Shown here in pieces: positions 1 through 12,403 of a stretch of 64,000 nucleotides of DNA. Location: NCBI GenBank assembly GCA_004352715.1, contig SCFE01000079.1, forward strand, positions 1,579,985-1,643,984, read 5' to 3'. The stretch is from Hofstenia miamia. Taxonomy: Eukaryota; Xenacoelomorpha; Acoela. Made by a program: the position numbers and the translations under genes. Below the pieces are notes generated by a model, which did not search any database, was not told where the DNA came from, and was given only the letters and a program-made list of their open reading frames with translations. The first letter of the stretch is position 1. Every line of letters starts with the position of its first letter.

Positions 1-534
1 AACTTCTTCGGCGATCTAAGCACTGAATCCATTCATGTCCAGTGTATTTAGCAATATCTACTAAACATCTTGCATACGCATCCTTTTTTCACTTTTTACA
101 GATCATCAATGTGGTTAGACTATTTGCTGCAAAAAGTTGTTGCAGTTAAAACCCCAGCTGGTGGGTCTACATCCATCTCGGTACCAGATTTTACTTGTGC
201 ATTCTTTTTCACCTCTTCTCGTTAGATTGTCCGTGTCACTCATTTAGTAGGGCGATTAAAATATAATTGAGCTCTCTATGAATTTGATTGTATTCTGATG
301 ATGAGAGGGTATTTGGATTTCTTTTCAAGGGCTCTTCACTATTTCGGGAAACAACTAGACAACTGCAGATCCGGATCATGGATATTCCTCCTGCAATTGA
401 AAAATCAGGACTGGAAACAACTCCTTTGATATTTCGCTTTTTGAATGGGCTTTGTACGCCAATACATTAATGTCTTTCGCCTTTCTTCTTCAATTTTCTA
501 CTCAGGTCTTCTTTCCAGATTGGCTTTAGCTCGT

Positions 535-536
<2 letters not shown>
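1..536. other. Non-coding stretch, no gene seen
   Basis: No reading frame here resembles a known domain. The short open frames have no family signature and no convincing splice sites. Base composition is slightly less AT-rich than the rest, which could reflect old transposon sequence. Confidence 0.4.

Positions 537-567
<31 letters not shown>
537..567. repeat. (TA)n microsatellite
   Basis: An uninterrupted TA dinucleotide run. It is followed by CAGTCTTTA and a single N at 577. The same CAGTCTTTA follows the TA array at 58448-58478, where it forms the left edge of a Tc1 element, so this may be a truncated end of that family. Confidence 0.9.
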
Positions 568-570
<3 letters not shown>

Positions 571-1008
571 TCTTTANCCCAATCCACCCACCAGTAACAA
601 AAAACAGGCGGCAAAGCACAATGTGCTCCAACTAGGCTAGTAGGATTAGGCTAAGCGCGCACTGTTTATTAATTAATTTAACTAAATAATTTACATAATA
701 AATAGTTCATCAAAATTTTGTCAAGTGCGCACTAGTGATTCTTAATCTGCTCAATCGATATTTCAGAATGGATTTCATTAAGATACAGCATATCTTACGG
801 CAATAATTGAATTAGCCAAAAACTTCAGAGACTTTTCTAGTTAAAGTGTGTGAACAGTGAACAGCCTATGACGTTTTTCAATTACTTTCCAATGAATGCG
901 TAGGGTTATGATCAATTTCTGTAATTAGACTAAGAATAACATTATGTCAATACAAATATTTTTGAAAAAATTTTTCTGTCTCATTGGTTGGAACCGTGCA
1001 ATAGTAAC

Positions 1009-1363
1009 AAGTAGCGTTACTGAGGGGTGCACCGCACCGGGCAGTACAATGCTTATTACGAGCAATTTTAAACAATTTTGGGAGCACAAGTTTGGAGCCT
1101 TTTTGGGCCCAACATCTCAAAATAACAAAAAACATAAATATAGCAAAAATTTAGGCCCAATATTAGAAAAATATTTTAATAAAAAAATGTAGATTATTTT
1201 GGAGGTCTAATAGTTATATGCACGTACAAAATATTTAGTAAGAAGTATCTAGTATACACTCAAGCGGTTACTGAAAATTTAATGCATAAATTTGGGAGTT
1301 GTGGGGTGGCTATTCCAAATTGACATTCCGCACCATGTCCCTAAATTTACCGTGACGCCACTG
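1009..1363. mobile_element. Short non-autonomous hAT-type element (MITE)
   Basis: The left edge reads AAGTAGCGTTACTG and the right edge, reversed, reads CAGTGGCGTCACGG, so the ends are imperfect inverted repeats of the hAT CAGTGGCG type. They are bounded by ATAGTAAC (1001-1008) and ATAATAAC (1364-1371), an 8-bp target-site duplication with one mismatch. No transposase frame is present in the 355 bp. The ending and the 8-bp duplication are seen directly; assignment to hAT rests on known hAT behaviour. Confidence 0.65.
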
Positions 1364-1781
1364 ATAATAACATGAAAAATATGTTTTGCATATTCCAAAA
1401 ATAGATTATTCATGTACATTTAGGCTAAACAATGTCAAATGTTGAATATACTTACATATATTATATTCACATGTAAACAATTTTGTTTTATTTAACTAAA
1501 TTGTAAATGTGAGCATTGATATCAGGGAGAGAAACAGTTGCTTAAAATAAAAGCTCTAGTTTTTAATACATATAATGAGCTAAATAACAGCTTGATCCTT
1601 GATCCTTCTTTTCACATCAATTAATTCAGTTCAATTTTCAAAACTTTACATCGTTTGTCAAAAACATTTTCAGGCGGTTGTTTAACAGTCAATTTCAAAA
1701 TCGACCCCAATGTATGACGATTTTGATTCACTATTATGACCCTACAGCACTGCTAAAATTATTGAATAATATAATCTTGAT

Positions 1782-2117
1782 TATATATATATATATATAT
1801 ATATACGGGCTCTAGATATTATAGGATTTTGTCCTCTATCCACACTATCTAATTTTCCATAGCATCCACCGCCTTTTTTATGGAAAGCCAGAATAATTCT
1901 ATTAACCAAAAAATTTTACATTGCGCATTTGGAATAGGGGTCTAAATTTTTATGTATGAGTTCCCGGTTTTTTCAAAAAAAAGATTTTTTTGGGCCTGTA
2001 TCCAGCGCCCTCCGTCATAGTATCTATCGCCCGTATAGATTTTATTGTATCAAACGCCTTTTAGATGTTATAAAATTTTGTATCCAAAGCCGCGTATATA
2101 TATATATATATATATAA
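1782..2117. repeat. Degenerate repeats bracketed by two TA arrays
   Basis: Two TA arrays (1782-1805 and 2095-2117) enclose about 290 bp. Similar words recur in the same direction inside: TAGATATTATAGGATTTTGT just after the first array and TAGATGTTATAAAATTTTGT just before the second. A third, weaker version lies near 2030-2050. This looks like an old repeat unit inserted in, or generating, TA arrays. No coding content is visible. Confidence 0.4.
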
Positions 2118-3068
2118 AGTATTTGCTCTATTCTACCCGCAGGGGTAAGCAATATTTAATTGATAATACAATGATTGCAATAATTGGTAATCGATTAATC
2201 TATTGAATACTGTAGAAGGGAAAAATTGCCAATAATTTGCAATTATTTAAGATTCTCACAAGCATTAAACGATAAGAATCTTGCTGAAAGATATAATCAA
2301 GTCCCAATACGAGGATCATTAATGTCATGTCTAGTAAATTATCATAGTATTGGCTGTTGCGAGTGTACTTCACAATTTGATGACCCAAACAACTTATTTT
2401 CCTTTAACTACCGAATTCACTTTTCTTTGAATATTGAAGACATAACCTAAACCATATTTCGCACCATTGTTATATTTTCTCAGACACCTGATATTTTAAT
2501 GTCAAACCTAAGAAAATTAAGCAATGATCACATCTTTTACATAAGGCAGAACCAAATTTGCTCTTAGTGACTATGATTACTGGCAAAGTTATCTCAAACA
2601 ATTGTTTTTCTATTAAAATGTCCTTATGTGTTTGTTTGCTTTTATACAACAAGAAACATGTTAATTCACTATGATTTTGATCTATTATTTTCATTCCAAT
2701 TATTTACAAAAGCGAAACTAGCAATGAGAAATATAGCAATTTTAAAGGAAGTGTTCATGAAATGATATTTTGCTAAAAGAAAATATTTTGAACACCATTT
2801 CTGTATTCTTTACATGTAGTGAAATATGGTAAATTACATATCAATGCTAATAAAAACAATAGAGACATAAAGTACTAAATTCAAATTATGCCAAGTTACA
2901 AAATGTAACTAAAAGTATTTTGTGCCAGCACGGTCTGTTCTATCTTCTGTTAACAAGAGTTGAGATGGACTTGCGGTGGGCTGGGGTTCGACTGAATTAT
3001 TGGAAAAAATGTGCTGAAATTGAAAATATACTACTACGCAACAGTTTTAGTGAATATGTAGTGAATAT

Positions 3069-3071
<3 letters not shown>

Positions 3072-3103
<32 letters not shown>
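3072..3103. repeat. (TA)n microsatellite
   Basis: Uninterrupted TA run of about 32 bp in otherwise unremarkable AT-rich sequence. Confidence 0.9.
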
Positions 3104-3109
<6 letters not shown>

Positions 3110-6079
3110 ACATTTTGAAATTGTGTTATATAATCTTGAAAAACTGCCTTTAGAATTTTTAATTCCAGTGAGCAGATATTATCAATCTGTAAGTCCAATG
3201 TAATTTTTTGATTTTATTGAATAAATTCTAATTCTAATTCTTATTAGAATTGTCTAACCTATCCAAATGTAGTCTATCATGCTGCAAAATTATAAAAAAG
3301 TTCTGAACAAGCGTCATAAAAATGTACCGAATCAGAATTAAGTGGGTTGTATATCATTCAGGCCTGCCAAATATTGCGCCTAAGTAGTTTTTGGTTGGTG
3401 GTACTAAGATAGTGAAGGAAAGAAATTTCTAAAAATCATCCTACCACAAAAAAGGAAACGTTTCCTATTGAAACTCGGATCAGTTAACAGGGCAACAGGC
3501 TGTGTTCGAAATTCCCCTCATCTACTGAACCATGGATCACACAAGTGTGTTAGGCAACCTTAGTAGTGGTTGTATAAGTGTAGGTTGCGCCCTTGTTTGC
3601 AGCTTCTAGATGGTGGAATGACATATTTCCGAACATCGTCCTACTAACTTGTTTTTCACATTGTTGTCCAAAACCCGACGTTACCTCTCACTGAGAGTAA
3701 ACGTCCCGACCCAACTTCAAGTTAGTGTGCCTGAGCCCGACCAGATATCTGACATCAGATCGGGTAAAGTAAAATATTCGTTGCCCATCTTTGCAGCAAC
3801 ATTGTAACATTTCACAAATACCACTTCTGTTGAGAAAATATCTCAAATAAACAACATCAATTGTTTTGTATTACTGCATGTATATAGTGAAAATTCTGTC
3901 AAGAAGTTTGACAATAACTAGCTCCTCAAATGTAACTTCAGAGATTCTGGAAAAATGGCAAACATTTGTGCAAGCATTGCAATGGATAAATAATTGCATT
4001 AAAACTAAAAAACCAATTTAATTAGGTAAGGATATGCATGACTGTATTTACCCTAATTAATAAACTTCAGACTTTCAAACAAATAGAATAATGTGATTTG
4101 GAGTTGCCTTGGGGAGCAGGAATCAATCGCCAAATTGAAAAACAAATGTTCCAACGATTAATATTTTTGCAATAAATTTTGCTATTCTTGATTGGAGGTT
4201 TTAATTACTCAACTTGCTCAAAGATTTAAAAAAATCAATCTTATATTTTGAGATTTTATAGTCATTCTTATAAGACCATCACAAATTTAATTATTTTACA
4301 TTTCTGTCATATGTAACAGCTTTTTTCCTGAGGATCATAGTTTTTCTCATGTTCATGAATGATGAATCAATGTACAAACAGCTGTATGCTTAAGATATAC
4401 AAATTCCTGAAATCTTTGATATTTAATTGCTTAGTTGGATCAAAGGCTTTGAAACATTGCAAAAGAGAACAACCGTCATTATTGGCGTTTTCAATGTAAG
4501 AATACAATAGGGACCGTTTCTCCCCTATTTACAATATTTTAAATTTTAATGTTACAGGGTGTGGACACGTCGCCCACAAAGAAATTTCGGGGTTATTCGG
4601 ATAGGTATGTACCCCATGAATTTTTTATTTGTGAATATTTTCACATTTGTGATGGCTTCAACAAACACTTTTTAAACACCTATAATTCACGAACTAACGA
4701 GTATATTTAAAATCTAAAAACACCACAAGATAGAGAGTTCGTTTTCAAATTAAATTCCTACAACCTTTGAAAATATATTTCAGGGTTGTTGTTCACAGGG
4801 CATTTAGACCCCCTTGCATTCAATTCAGGCATAAGAATATGTTTTAGCAGTAATCTTCATTATTGCATGAGCGCGCCCTATCCCATAGATGTGTCCAGGT
4901 AAAAGTATATCAATATTTATTAACAGGTTTGGATAAAGTTGTCCAAAATGCGGACAATTCGGTTTGCAATTCACAAGTATATATATATATATATATGTAT
5001 ACTGATTAACCTATACGCAAAAGAATAATGTAAAATATTAATAATGGCATGAGTAATAATTAAATAAAAGTTTCCCCTTGTCTACCCTTTCTATTCACCA
5101 CACTGTCCCTACCTTCCTTATTCGATGATACTTAATAGGGTTTGTCACATTTTTGTATTCAAATTCAACACTATGCACATATTTCACAACCCAAAAATAA
5201 ATTAGTGTGACATATCAAAACCAGCACAATTTTTTTTAATTTTACATTTTTAGATTTGTTGATTTTCTTGAATTTTTCCAACGTATTTAAGAATGTTAAT
5301 TGAATTTGAGACTAAGCACCCTTTAGATGAAAACTTTGTAATTGCTTAATCTTATGCCATTGCAAATGCACTAAAAATGGGTCTATTTTGTAGCGCTTAA
5401 TGCTGAAAATATTCTAAAAACACAACATGCTACTATTAAAGCGGAATTTGAAAGTTGAAAAAAATTGTAGTCTTGAAAAATTGCACAAATTCTATATTTC
5501 TAATTTTTGGAGTCAGTAGATGGTAAAGTCCGTGCATAGTGATGACATTTAAAAATGGAAAATATGCACTTAGAATTTTATTCTAATTGGGCCCCTTCTA
5601 GGAAAATTTTCTATGTCTGCCCCTGCCGGTTCATGCACGCTGAATAGTTATATGGAAAAAAAAGTTCAGTTTTATGATTTAATCCATTTAGACAATTTTC
5701 ATAGCACAAACTGTAGTGGATCAAAATTCCCAGTTTTTGATCAAATTTCTGTGGTCAATATTATTATTTAAATATCATAATATTGTTTTGCTGCTTATTT
5801 CATTTACCATTGTATTTCAAAGTAATTGCTGTATTGTCATCGATGAAAGCTACATGTGCACACATGGGGAGCTCTAAGTTTGAGCGCTATATTGTTGTGT
5901 TATATTTTGAACAAATTCCATTTCTTAAACCGCACCCCAATATAACTCTATAAAGAGGACTGGGTCCCCAATCGAATTTAACAAGGTGAGCTGACCCCCT
6001 TTGAGCACCTCCTCGAGTACACCCCTATGTGCACAGATTAACTGAATTTTAGTATTGCGAGGTGGCGATACCTTTTTAA

Positions 6080-6557
6080 CCCTTATCAGGACATCTCTCA
6101 ACATTTTGTTGACATACTGCACATTATTTATTTCAACAATTCCTGAGTTTTATGTTGTGCTGGATTTCAGTGGCGCACACACGGGGGACTGTGTTGGGAC
6201 GTCCTTCCGCCAGGCTTTCAAAAGCGATTTTGACTAAATCAAACATTTTTGGGAAAAAAAGGAAAAATTTCAAATCTAATGTCATGTTGTTCGCAAATGA
6301 ACGTCATGCAAAGATTGTTGTTTTAAATTATTTTTTTATCTGCGTGTGAATTGCAACAATGAATATTTAACAAAATATTTTGGGTTCAATGATCAATTAT
6401 ATGCTGTAGTAGATATAGTGCAAACAATATAATAAAAATTGCAAATATTTAAAGAGTGTATATGTTTTTAAACTACACCACTGAGTTATATAATTGACAA
6501 CATGATGTCAACAAATGTTAACGTTAACGTTTTTTGTTTTAGACGTCCTGATAAGGG
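6080..6557. mobile_element. Putative piggyBac-like MITE
   Basis: The left end is TTAA followed by CCCTTATCAGGACATCT. The right end is AGACGTCCTGATAAGGG followed by TAAA. The ends are inverted repeats over about 17 bp with one mismatch, and a second inverted block (ACATTTTGTTGACAT against ACATTTGTTGACAT) lies just inside. CCC next to TTAA is the piggyBac arrangement; the right TTAA would have mutated to TAAA. No transposase frame is present. An internal CAGTGGCGCACAC at about 6168 hints at a nested hAT end. Confidence 0.5.
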
Positions 6558-9500
6558 TAAATTTAAATGATCATTTTTAAAGATATTGAAGAACTTGATC
6601 GAGAAAAATCTAATTTGAACATGAAACTATCACAAAAATTTTGAAAAGTAATACATTGCTTTGTATTATTTTACCAACACAATAAAGCATTTCCTAGTTA
6701 ATCTCTTTAGCAAAATTCAACACATTATGAACATGAAGCATTACAACTAATTGAAATTTCCATAAATTTGATTCCATTTAATAAATAACATGTTTCTTAA
6801 AGCTTCTAAAGCCCCTGATTCTATTGACATTGGCATTGAAGAAATATGAATAATTTTCTAAAAAGAACGGAATTTTATAGAAGGATTGTACTTCTGCGTA
6901 GGAATTATTCTCAAAACCAGTGTTCAATAATACATGGAACGTATTCACCAATAGTTATACTTACACTTTGACACACATAACATCCCAAAGAATGATATTT
7001 ATTCTTGAGACTGGGTTCCAACCGAGACTATATACAACTACGCATCCATCTTAAAAAAGGCAAACATAATTTTCGGATGTGTAGACCCAATATCCGTCAA
7101 AGCCATATAAACCGAGCTGATACCTGAGACAAAAGAAACTAAATAGGAAGAGGGGGGGGACATTAAACATAAGATTTGTATCAGGTTTTCATAATGCGGT
7201 TTAGATACTCCAGAGATTGAAGTGGGGCGGATGATTTTTGTGAACTGTCCTGCCCCGCCCCAAAGAATTTGTGCCCTGCCCCACTTTTACGTGTTGACAT
7301 CTGCCTCCCATTGCTCCACGTTTTAAATTCTACCGCCCCAAATTGGCTTACTCAAAAATTCGTCTCCAAAACTACCTACGATATTTTATTGCCAGCAGGG
7401 AATTTTGATGTAAAAAAATAATTTTACAATCCCTGAAATTGGCAATCTCTTAGTTCAAACTTTCTTAACTAAAAAGTGTTCTTGGCCCACTTTTGTCCCA
7501 TCGGTACCCACCTTAGAAAAATCTTGCCCATACCCAGCCAGACCTACCTCGCTCCATCCTGCAACATGGGTCGACCCGCCCCACTTCTACCTCTGAGAAA
7601 TTGCAATGCGAGAAGGCAGCAAACGTTTTTGCACTATCTTCTTTTTATTTTTTTATAAATATACAAATGTTTGCTTCATGTTCAGGTAAACTTCTTATTA
7701 CCACATGGGACTCTGGGACCAAACACTGGGACAGGACCAATTGGGACTGGGACCGGGAAAACTGTAATCCCACAGAAGTATGCTAAAACCCAATATATCC
7801 AAATATCCTTATAGGCTTGGAGGAAATTGTTCTAAAATGTGTGCAAAATGTCGTGTATATCCTTCACAGCTTTCTAAAATACAAGGTCACAAACTAAATT
7901 AGACAATTTCCCCAAGCAGAGAACAGCAATATGAGTTGCTTAATGTGAATTCAGTTTTATCAACATCACATCGAAATCAAAGTGAACACATTAATTTATT
8001 GAAAAAATTCCAGTTAACACTATATAGTATCAAGTCGATTATTTTACCTTATCCTATTTGCCAGATAGCTTTATTAGAAAATATTTGAAATGTAGTTCTT
8101 TGATCATTTTCTTTCCTGCTTTTGGAATATAAACTATAAATACAATGCAGTTTGATTAAATAAATTTCTGGAAAATTATTTGAGTTTCCATTGCAAAGGT
8201 CATTCGCAGCATTCAAAACTCAAGTCTATCGATCGTTTTTAGCAATCATTTATATTAATTATAATTATTAGGAACTGTTCTACTTTTTAATTTTTTTATC
8301 TGGTTCACTTGACTTAAGAACTTTCTGAATTTATCAAGAGAGAAATGATTATAAAATAATAGAATAATAAGGAATCAGTTGATTTGATTTGTAAAGTTAT
8401 GTGCTTCAATCCAATTGGCTGGCATTTGAATCTTGTTGCTTACTCATTAGCTATGAGTCACTTTCCTCTATTAGCATACATGAGCAATAGAAGAATTAAA
8501 ATTAAAGCGAATCAGAAACAATTAACGGTCACCTATTACAGCATTTTATTCATTTTTGTGTGTACAGTCATCATCTTAAGTGCTAAACTACTTATTATCA
8601 CTGAAATCAACTTTTAATAAATGCTAAATGTTTCATTTACCACGATTAAAGTGCCAAAAAGTTTTCTTATATAGTTGTTACCATGTATTTGACATTTTTG
8701 CTGATTGTGAAATCAGTTGTTCGAAAAGGAGTTTACTTAAATGTTCTTATGGTAAACTGATTATTAGAGATAGACCCGATTTTTTTACCACATAATTTAT
8801 GTGGAATGAATATTTAAAATCAATAAAATAAATAAATATATATATATGTATATATATGTATTCTGCTTTATAAGACATTCAGGATTCAGGATAGATTTTT
8901 TAATTTGACATGTTTATAAGTTCACCAGTTTTGGTTGCAAAATGTTTACTTCTGCAATTATTAACCTAGGCTACAGATACTTCAGGCAGAGATGGACATT
9001 GCATAGGCCGTTCCGGTCTTGGGCCGAAGTAATGAAAAAGTGGACCAAAATTTCAAGAAAAGCAAATCAATCCAAATTCAGTGAATGCCACATTATTAAT
9101 ACACAATGGATTGAAAAATTTAATTTACTTTGAATTTTTATATTGGTATCATATACCAGGTCTGCCAACACACCACTCCCATATCGAGCTAGAGTTCGCC
9201 CAATTTTAAAGTTTTTTCCAAGCTCCCGTTCTCAAAATATAGTATCTAGCATTTCAGGATCTTTCCCTGTTGAATAAATTTTGCGAAAGAGCGTATTTCG
9301 GCTATATTTTTAAAATCCAATGTGTAAATATTGTTTTCAAATAATTTTTGTGAAGCAATTATGCTTGTATTTGCATATAAGTAACATTTTAATATCTAGT
9401 AATAATTTAATGTAACAATAACTGTGTTTCGATTTTTATGCAATTTTTGTAGTTACACGCATTTTTCGACCAATATCTGACTTTTATCACAAATTTCCCG

Positions 9501-10798
9501 TTTTGCATTTAGTAATTATCGATTTTGTGTTTACTTCCATAGAAACGCGACAATGCGTCAAAATGACATATAATACTAGTATGTACATATACTTCCAATT
9601 ATGTTGATAATCTTACTGAAATTGCTTTTAGACATCAGATGTAAATAAATATATTCTCAAGGAGTGCTAGCTGTTCTAGTTGTAATTTAAAGCCTATAAA
9701 TTTATTATATTTTTTAAACATACAAAAATTTGGTCTAACAAATGGAAAAGATTGAAAGAATTCTTTTAGAAAGGATAATTTAAAATGGGCCTAAAACGAA
9801 CCAAATTGGGATTAAATTGAAATATCTCGGGCTAAATGCTTCTTCTATTATGTACCTATATTTTCCAAAATATCAATTTCTATCTCGACATAATAACTTA
9901 ATTTTTAAGTATATTAGTCAATATAATGAAGCTAGTGATGATCATATTTCAAAAATATTTTCACAACTTTGTAAGCGGAAAATGACTAATAAATCTTTCT
10001 ATTCACATAAGCCAATTGGATAACATTTCAATGAAAACTATAACATGATGACTGTATTTCTTAAAATAAACTTGTATTGCGACAACGACGTGGATTTCAT
10101 TTGAATCTATTGGTTTGGAAATGTAAGGACAAAGAATTATTACAAAGTATATGTTCTAAATTTTAACGTTAAAATGTTGGGACTAAATCGTTTTTAAATC
10201 TAAGGTTATCTATATTCATTTAATTAACTAAGGTCACAAAGATCGTGTAGCTCTTAATTATAACTTCTTTTGAGTGCTGATACTGCACATTGGTTTTCGT
10301 ATTTGATTATGAATTTTTATTTTTGAAAAAAAGAATTTAATATCTATGCTATTTTATGTGAAATCATGTCATTTCTGTTGAGATTAAAATTAAAGTTAAA
10401 AAATTTTATACAACTCACAGAATCGGAGGCTATGCATTTGAGCTTGTTCTGGCTATTGAATTCAAACCTATGTTTTTTCCTATAAATACAAACAGCTAGC
10501 TAGGAAAAAAAATTTTAGCAAAACGTGTGCAAAGATCAAAAAGTAAAGGATAAAACCTGAATAAACAGAAAATACACAATCGTGTATTCGAGTTTTTAAT
10601 CGATGTTCGTTATCTCAAGACAGTTCGTCGTCACAGTTATTCAGAGAATTGAAATATATTTAAAAAACCTTTTGTCTTGAAGTTTTATATGTTTATGCCT
10701 CTTTGCATTAATTCAAATAACTTAATTTTCAATCAAATTTTGTGTAAATATTTTGATGAGAGAATATTTCTTGTTTGGGGCCTGATTAAAGTTTTTTG
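6558..10798. other. Non-coding stretch with eroded transposon sequence
   Basis: No gene is supported. A TA/TATG array lies at about 8836-8860. The block at about 7200-7770 is richer in G+C and is described separately. Short open frames have no family resemblance and normal stop density for AT-rich DNA. Confidence 0.5.
7200..7770. repeat. G+C-richer decayed repeat
   Basis: This block has many short self-similar words such as CTGCCCCGCCCC, GCCCCAC and repeated TGGGAC (about 7705-7760), unlike the surrounding AT-rich sequence. Such word repetition is common near the ends of old hAT-like transposons, but I could not pair termini or find a target-site duplication. The assignment is inference. Confidence 0.3.
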
Positions 10799-10800
10799 TA

Positions 10801-11370
10801 GGTCGCGGTTAATTCAATAATGCCTCGGACTAACTAAGGAAGAAACATGATAATTCAATCAAAGCAGTTGCTTTTGAAAGTTGACCCTATGTTTGTTTAA
10901 ATGCATAAATTATATTAGTGTTATTGCTTGCAGCATACGTATAATACGAAAACATTTAATTTTTGTTACATAGGGATAAGCTAGAATACGGAATTTTGAT
11001 AAAAGTCTATATCGAATTTGCAAATGCTTAAATCAGCAGGTGATACCTTTATATATAATATTTTGCTGTACTGTTTATTCAACTAAATGAAGAAAGCATT
11101 ACTTGGACATCACTTGGAAACATCACATGCACTTCGGCAATTTGTTTAAAAGTGGTTTATTCCCCAGCTCATTGGAAAATGTTTGCCTGATGCATTTCAA
11201 GAATTGGTTATTTAATGGAATAAGATGATGGCTGCCAATGGTACATATATTGAAAAATAATTACATAAGTTTTTCGACCTAGTATTTAATGCAGTTAAAT
11301 AAAAATGGTTTTAGTTTCTTTTACTGTTTTTCTTTTTTAGTTAGTCCGAGGCATTATTGAATGAACCACG
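10801..11370. mobile_element. MITE with about 40-bp terminal inverted repeats
   Basis: Near the left edge is TTCAATAATGCCTCGGACTA followed by ACTAAGGAAGAAA. Near the right edge the reverse complement is present almost unchanged, followed by ACTAAAAAAGAAA. The edges abut TA on each side (10799-10800 and 11371-11372), which fits Tc1/mariner-type TA duplication. The 570 bp between them contain no transposase frame, so it would depend on an autonomous relative for movement. Confidence 0.65.
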
Positions 11371-11372
11371 TA

Positions 11373-12401
11373 TATATTAGAAAAAAATGAATTTAGAATG
11401 TTTGTTTGGTACTTCACCAATATTTATGGCAAAGAAAAAACAATTTTATAAAAAGCCAAATTAATAATTAATTTCCTTGTTGAAAGGAAGCTATGTAAAT
11501 ATATCTTATACAAAAATTGTTAAAATTTTCAAGTGCATTTAACAAGGCATTGTGTTTTTGATCTTGTTGACTTTATAATATCTACATGTAGAATGGAGAA
11601 CGTGCAGAAATGAATGTTTATGAAAATATTGTAATTTTTTAAAACTATGATAAAATTTTGTTTACATAAATTAGAAGTTTCTTATTCCATAAATGTATAT
11701 TCCGCTTTTCTATGATTTTTACCAGCTGCATTGTAATGATTTTGTATTATTAAAGTAACTATAGATATGAAATTGCTTTGTAAACCATCAATAGATAAGA
11801 ATATTCACATACATTTTATGATATTTCAACTAGAGATCTCAAACCCTATTTTGGATTAGGGTTGTTGGTATGTGTCTTTGTTTCATTTGCTTAGGGTGGC
11901 CAAGACCGGGTTCCCATTTTGATAAAAGACAGCTTCGGATTCAAAATTCAGACCCGATGAAAATTCGATCAAATATTTAGATATCCTGCATTTTAATTAG
12001 AGAAGAAATATGCTAACAAAAATACTGGCATATAATAAACTATAATTTTGCTTATTTTTTACATGTCTTATCATTAATTTCCTTATCTCTCAGCTTTATG
12101 CTATTTTTTAAATTGAAGCAAGCTGCCTTAGTGTTTAGGTGTATATTGACCAGGCCGGGCAACGGATAATTTTTTTTGAATCGCCGTCCTTCCCGGCTCG
12201 TCTAAGAATTTCTCGCGAATCGGCCCGTCTAGAACTGAACCGTCATCTGAGCCGATCAAAGAAAGATTGCTAGTGTGAAACACTCAAAATATTTTTTCAT
12301 AAAAGTAAACAATGCAAAATCAATAAAAAATTCAAAAATAATTCAAAACTTTAAAAAATTTAAACATTTAAATGGTTTACTTAAATCTGTTAGCGTGCTT
12401 C
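11373..12401. other. Non-coding stretch, repeat-derived right half
   Basis: No gene is supported. About 12140-12401 contains CCGGGC/GCCCGTC words and ends in AAATCTGTTAGCG plus TGCTTC. The same order (G+C-rich words, AT-rich spacer, AAATCTGTTAGCG, TTCTTC) recurs at 33890-34120, so this is one copy of a dispersed repeat. The Tc1 element at 12404 is inserted immediately after this shared block. Confidence 0.45.
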
Positions 12402-12403
12402 TA

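Larger units (their letters stand above)
1372..6075. other. Non-coding stretch with TA arrays
   Basis: No gene is supported. TA arrays lie at 1782-1805, 2095-2117, 3072-3103 and 4978-5001. Around 3660-3780 a few G+C-rich stretches with repeated CCCGAC-like words look like eroded ends of DNA transposons. Everything else is AT-rich sequence with frequent stops in all frames. Confidence 0.5.

Noticed and set aside
1-110. Possible transposase tail on the minus strand (KYTGHEWIQC)
   Set aside because: It resembles the end of pogo-like transposases only over about ten residues, without the cysteine pairs and with stops in between.
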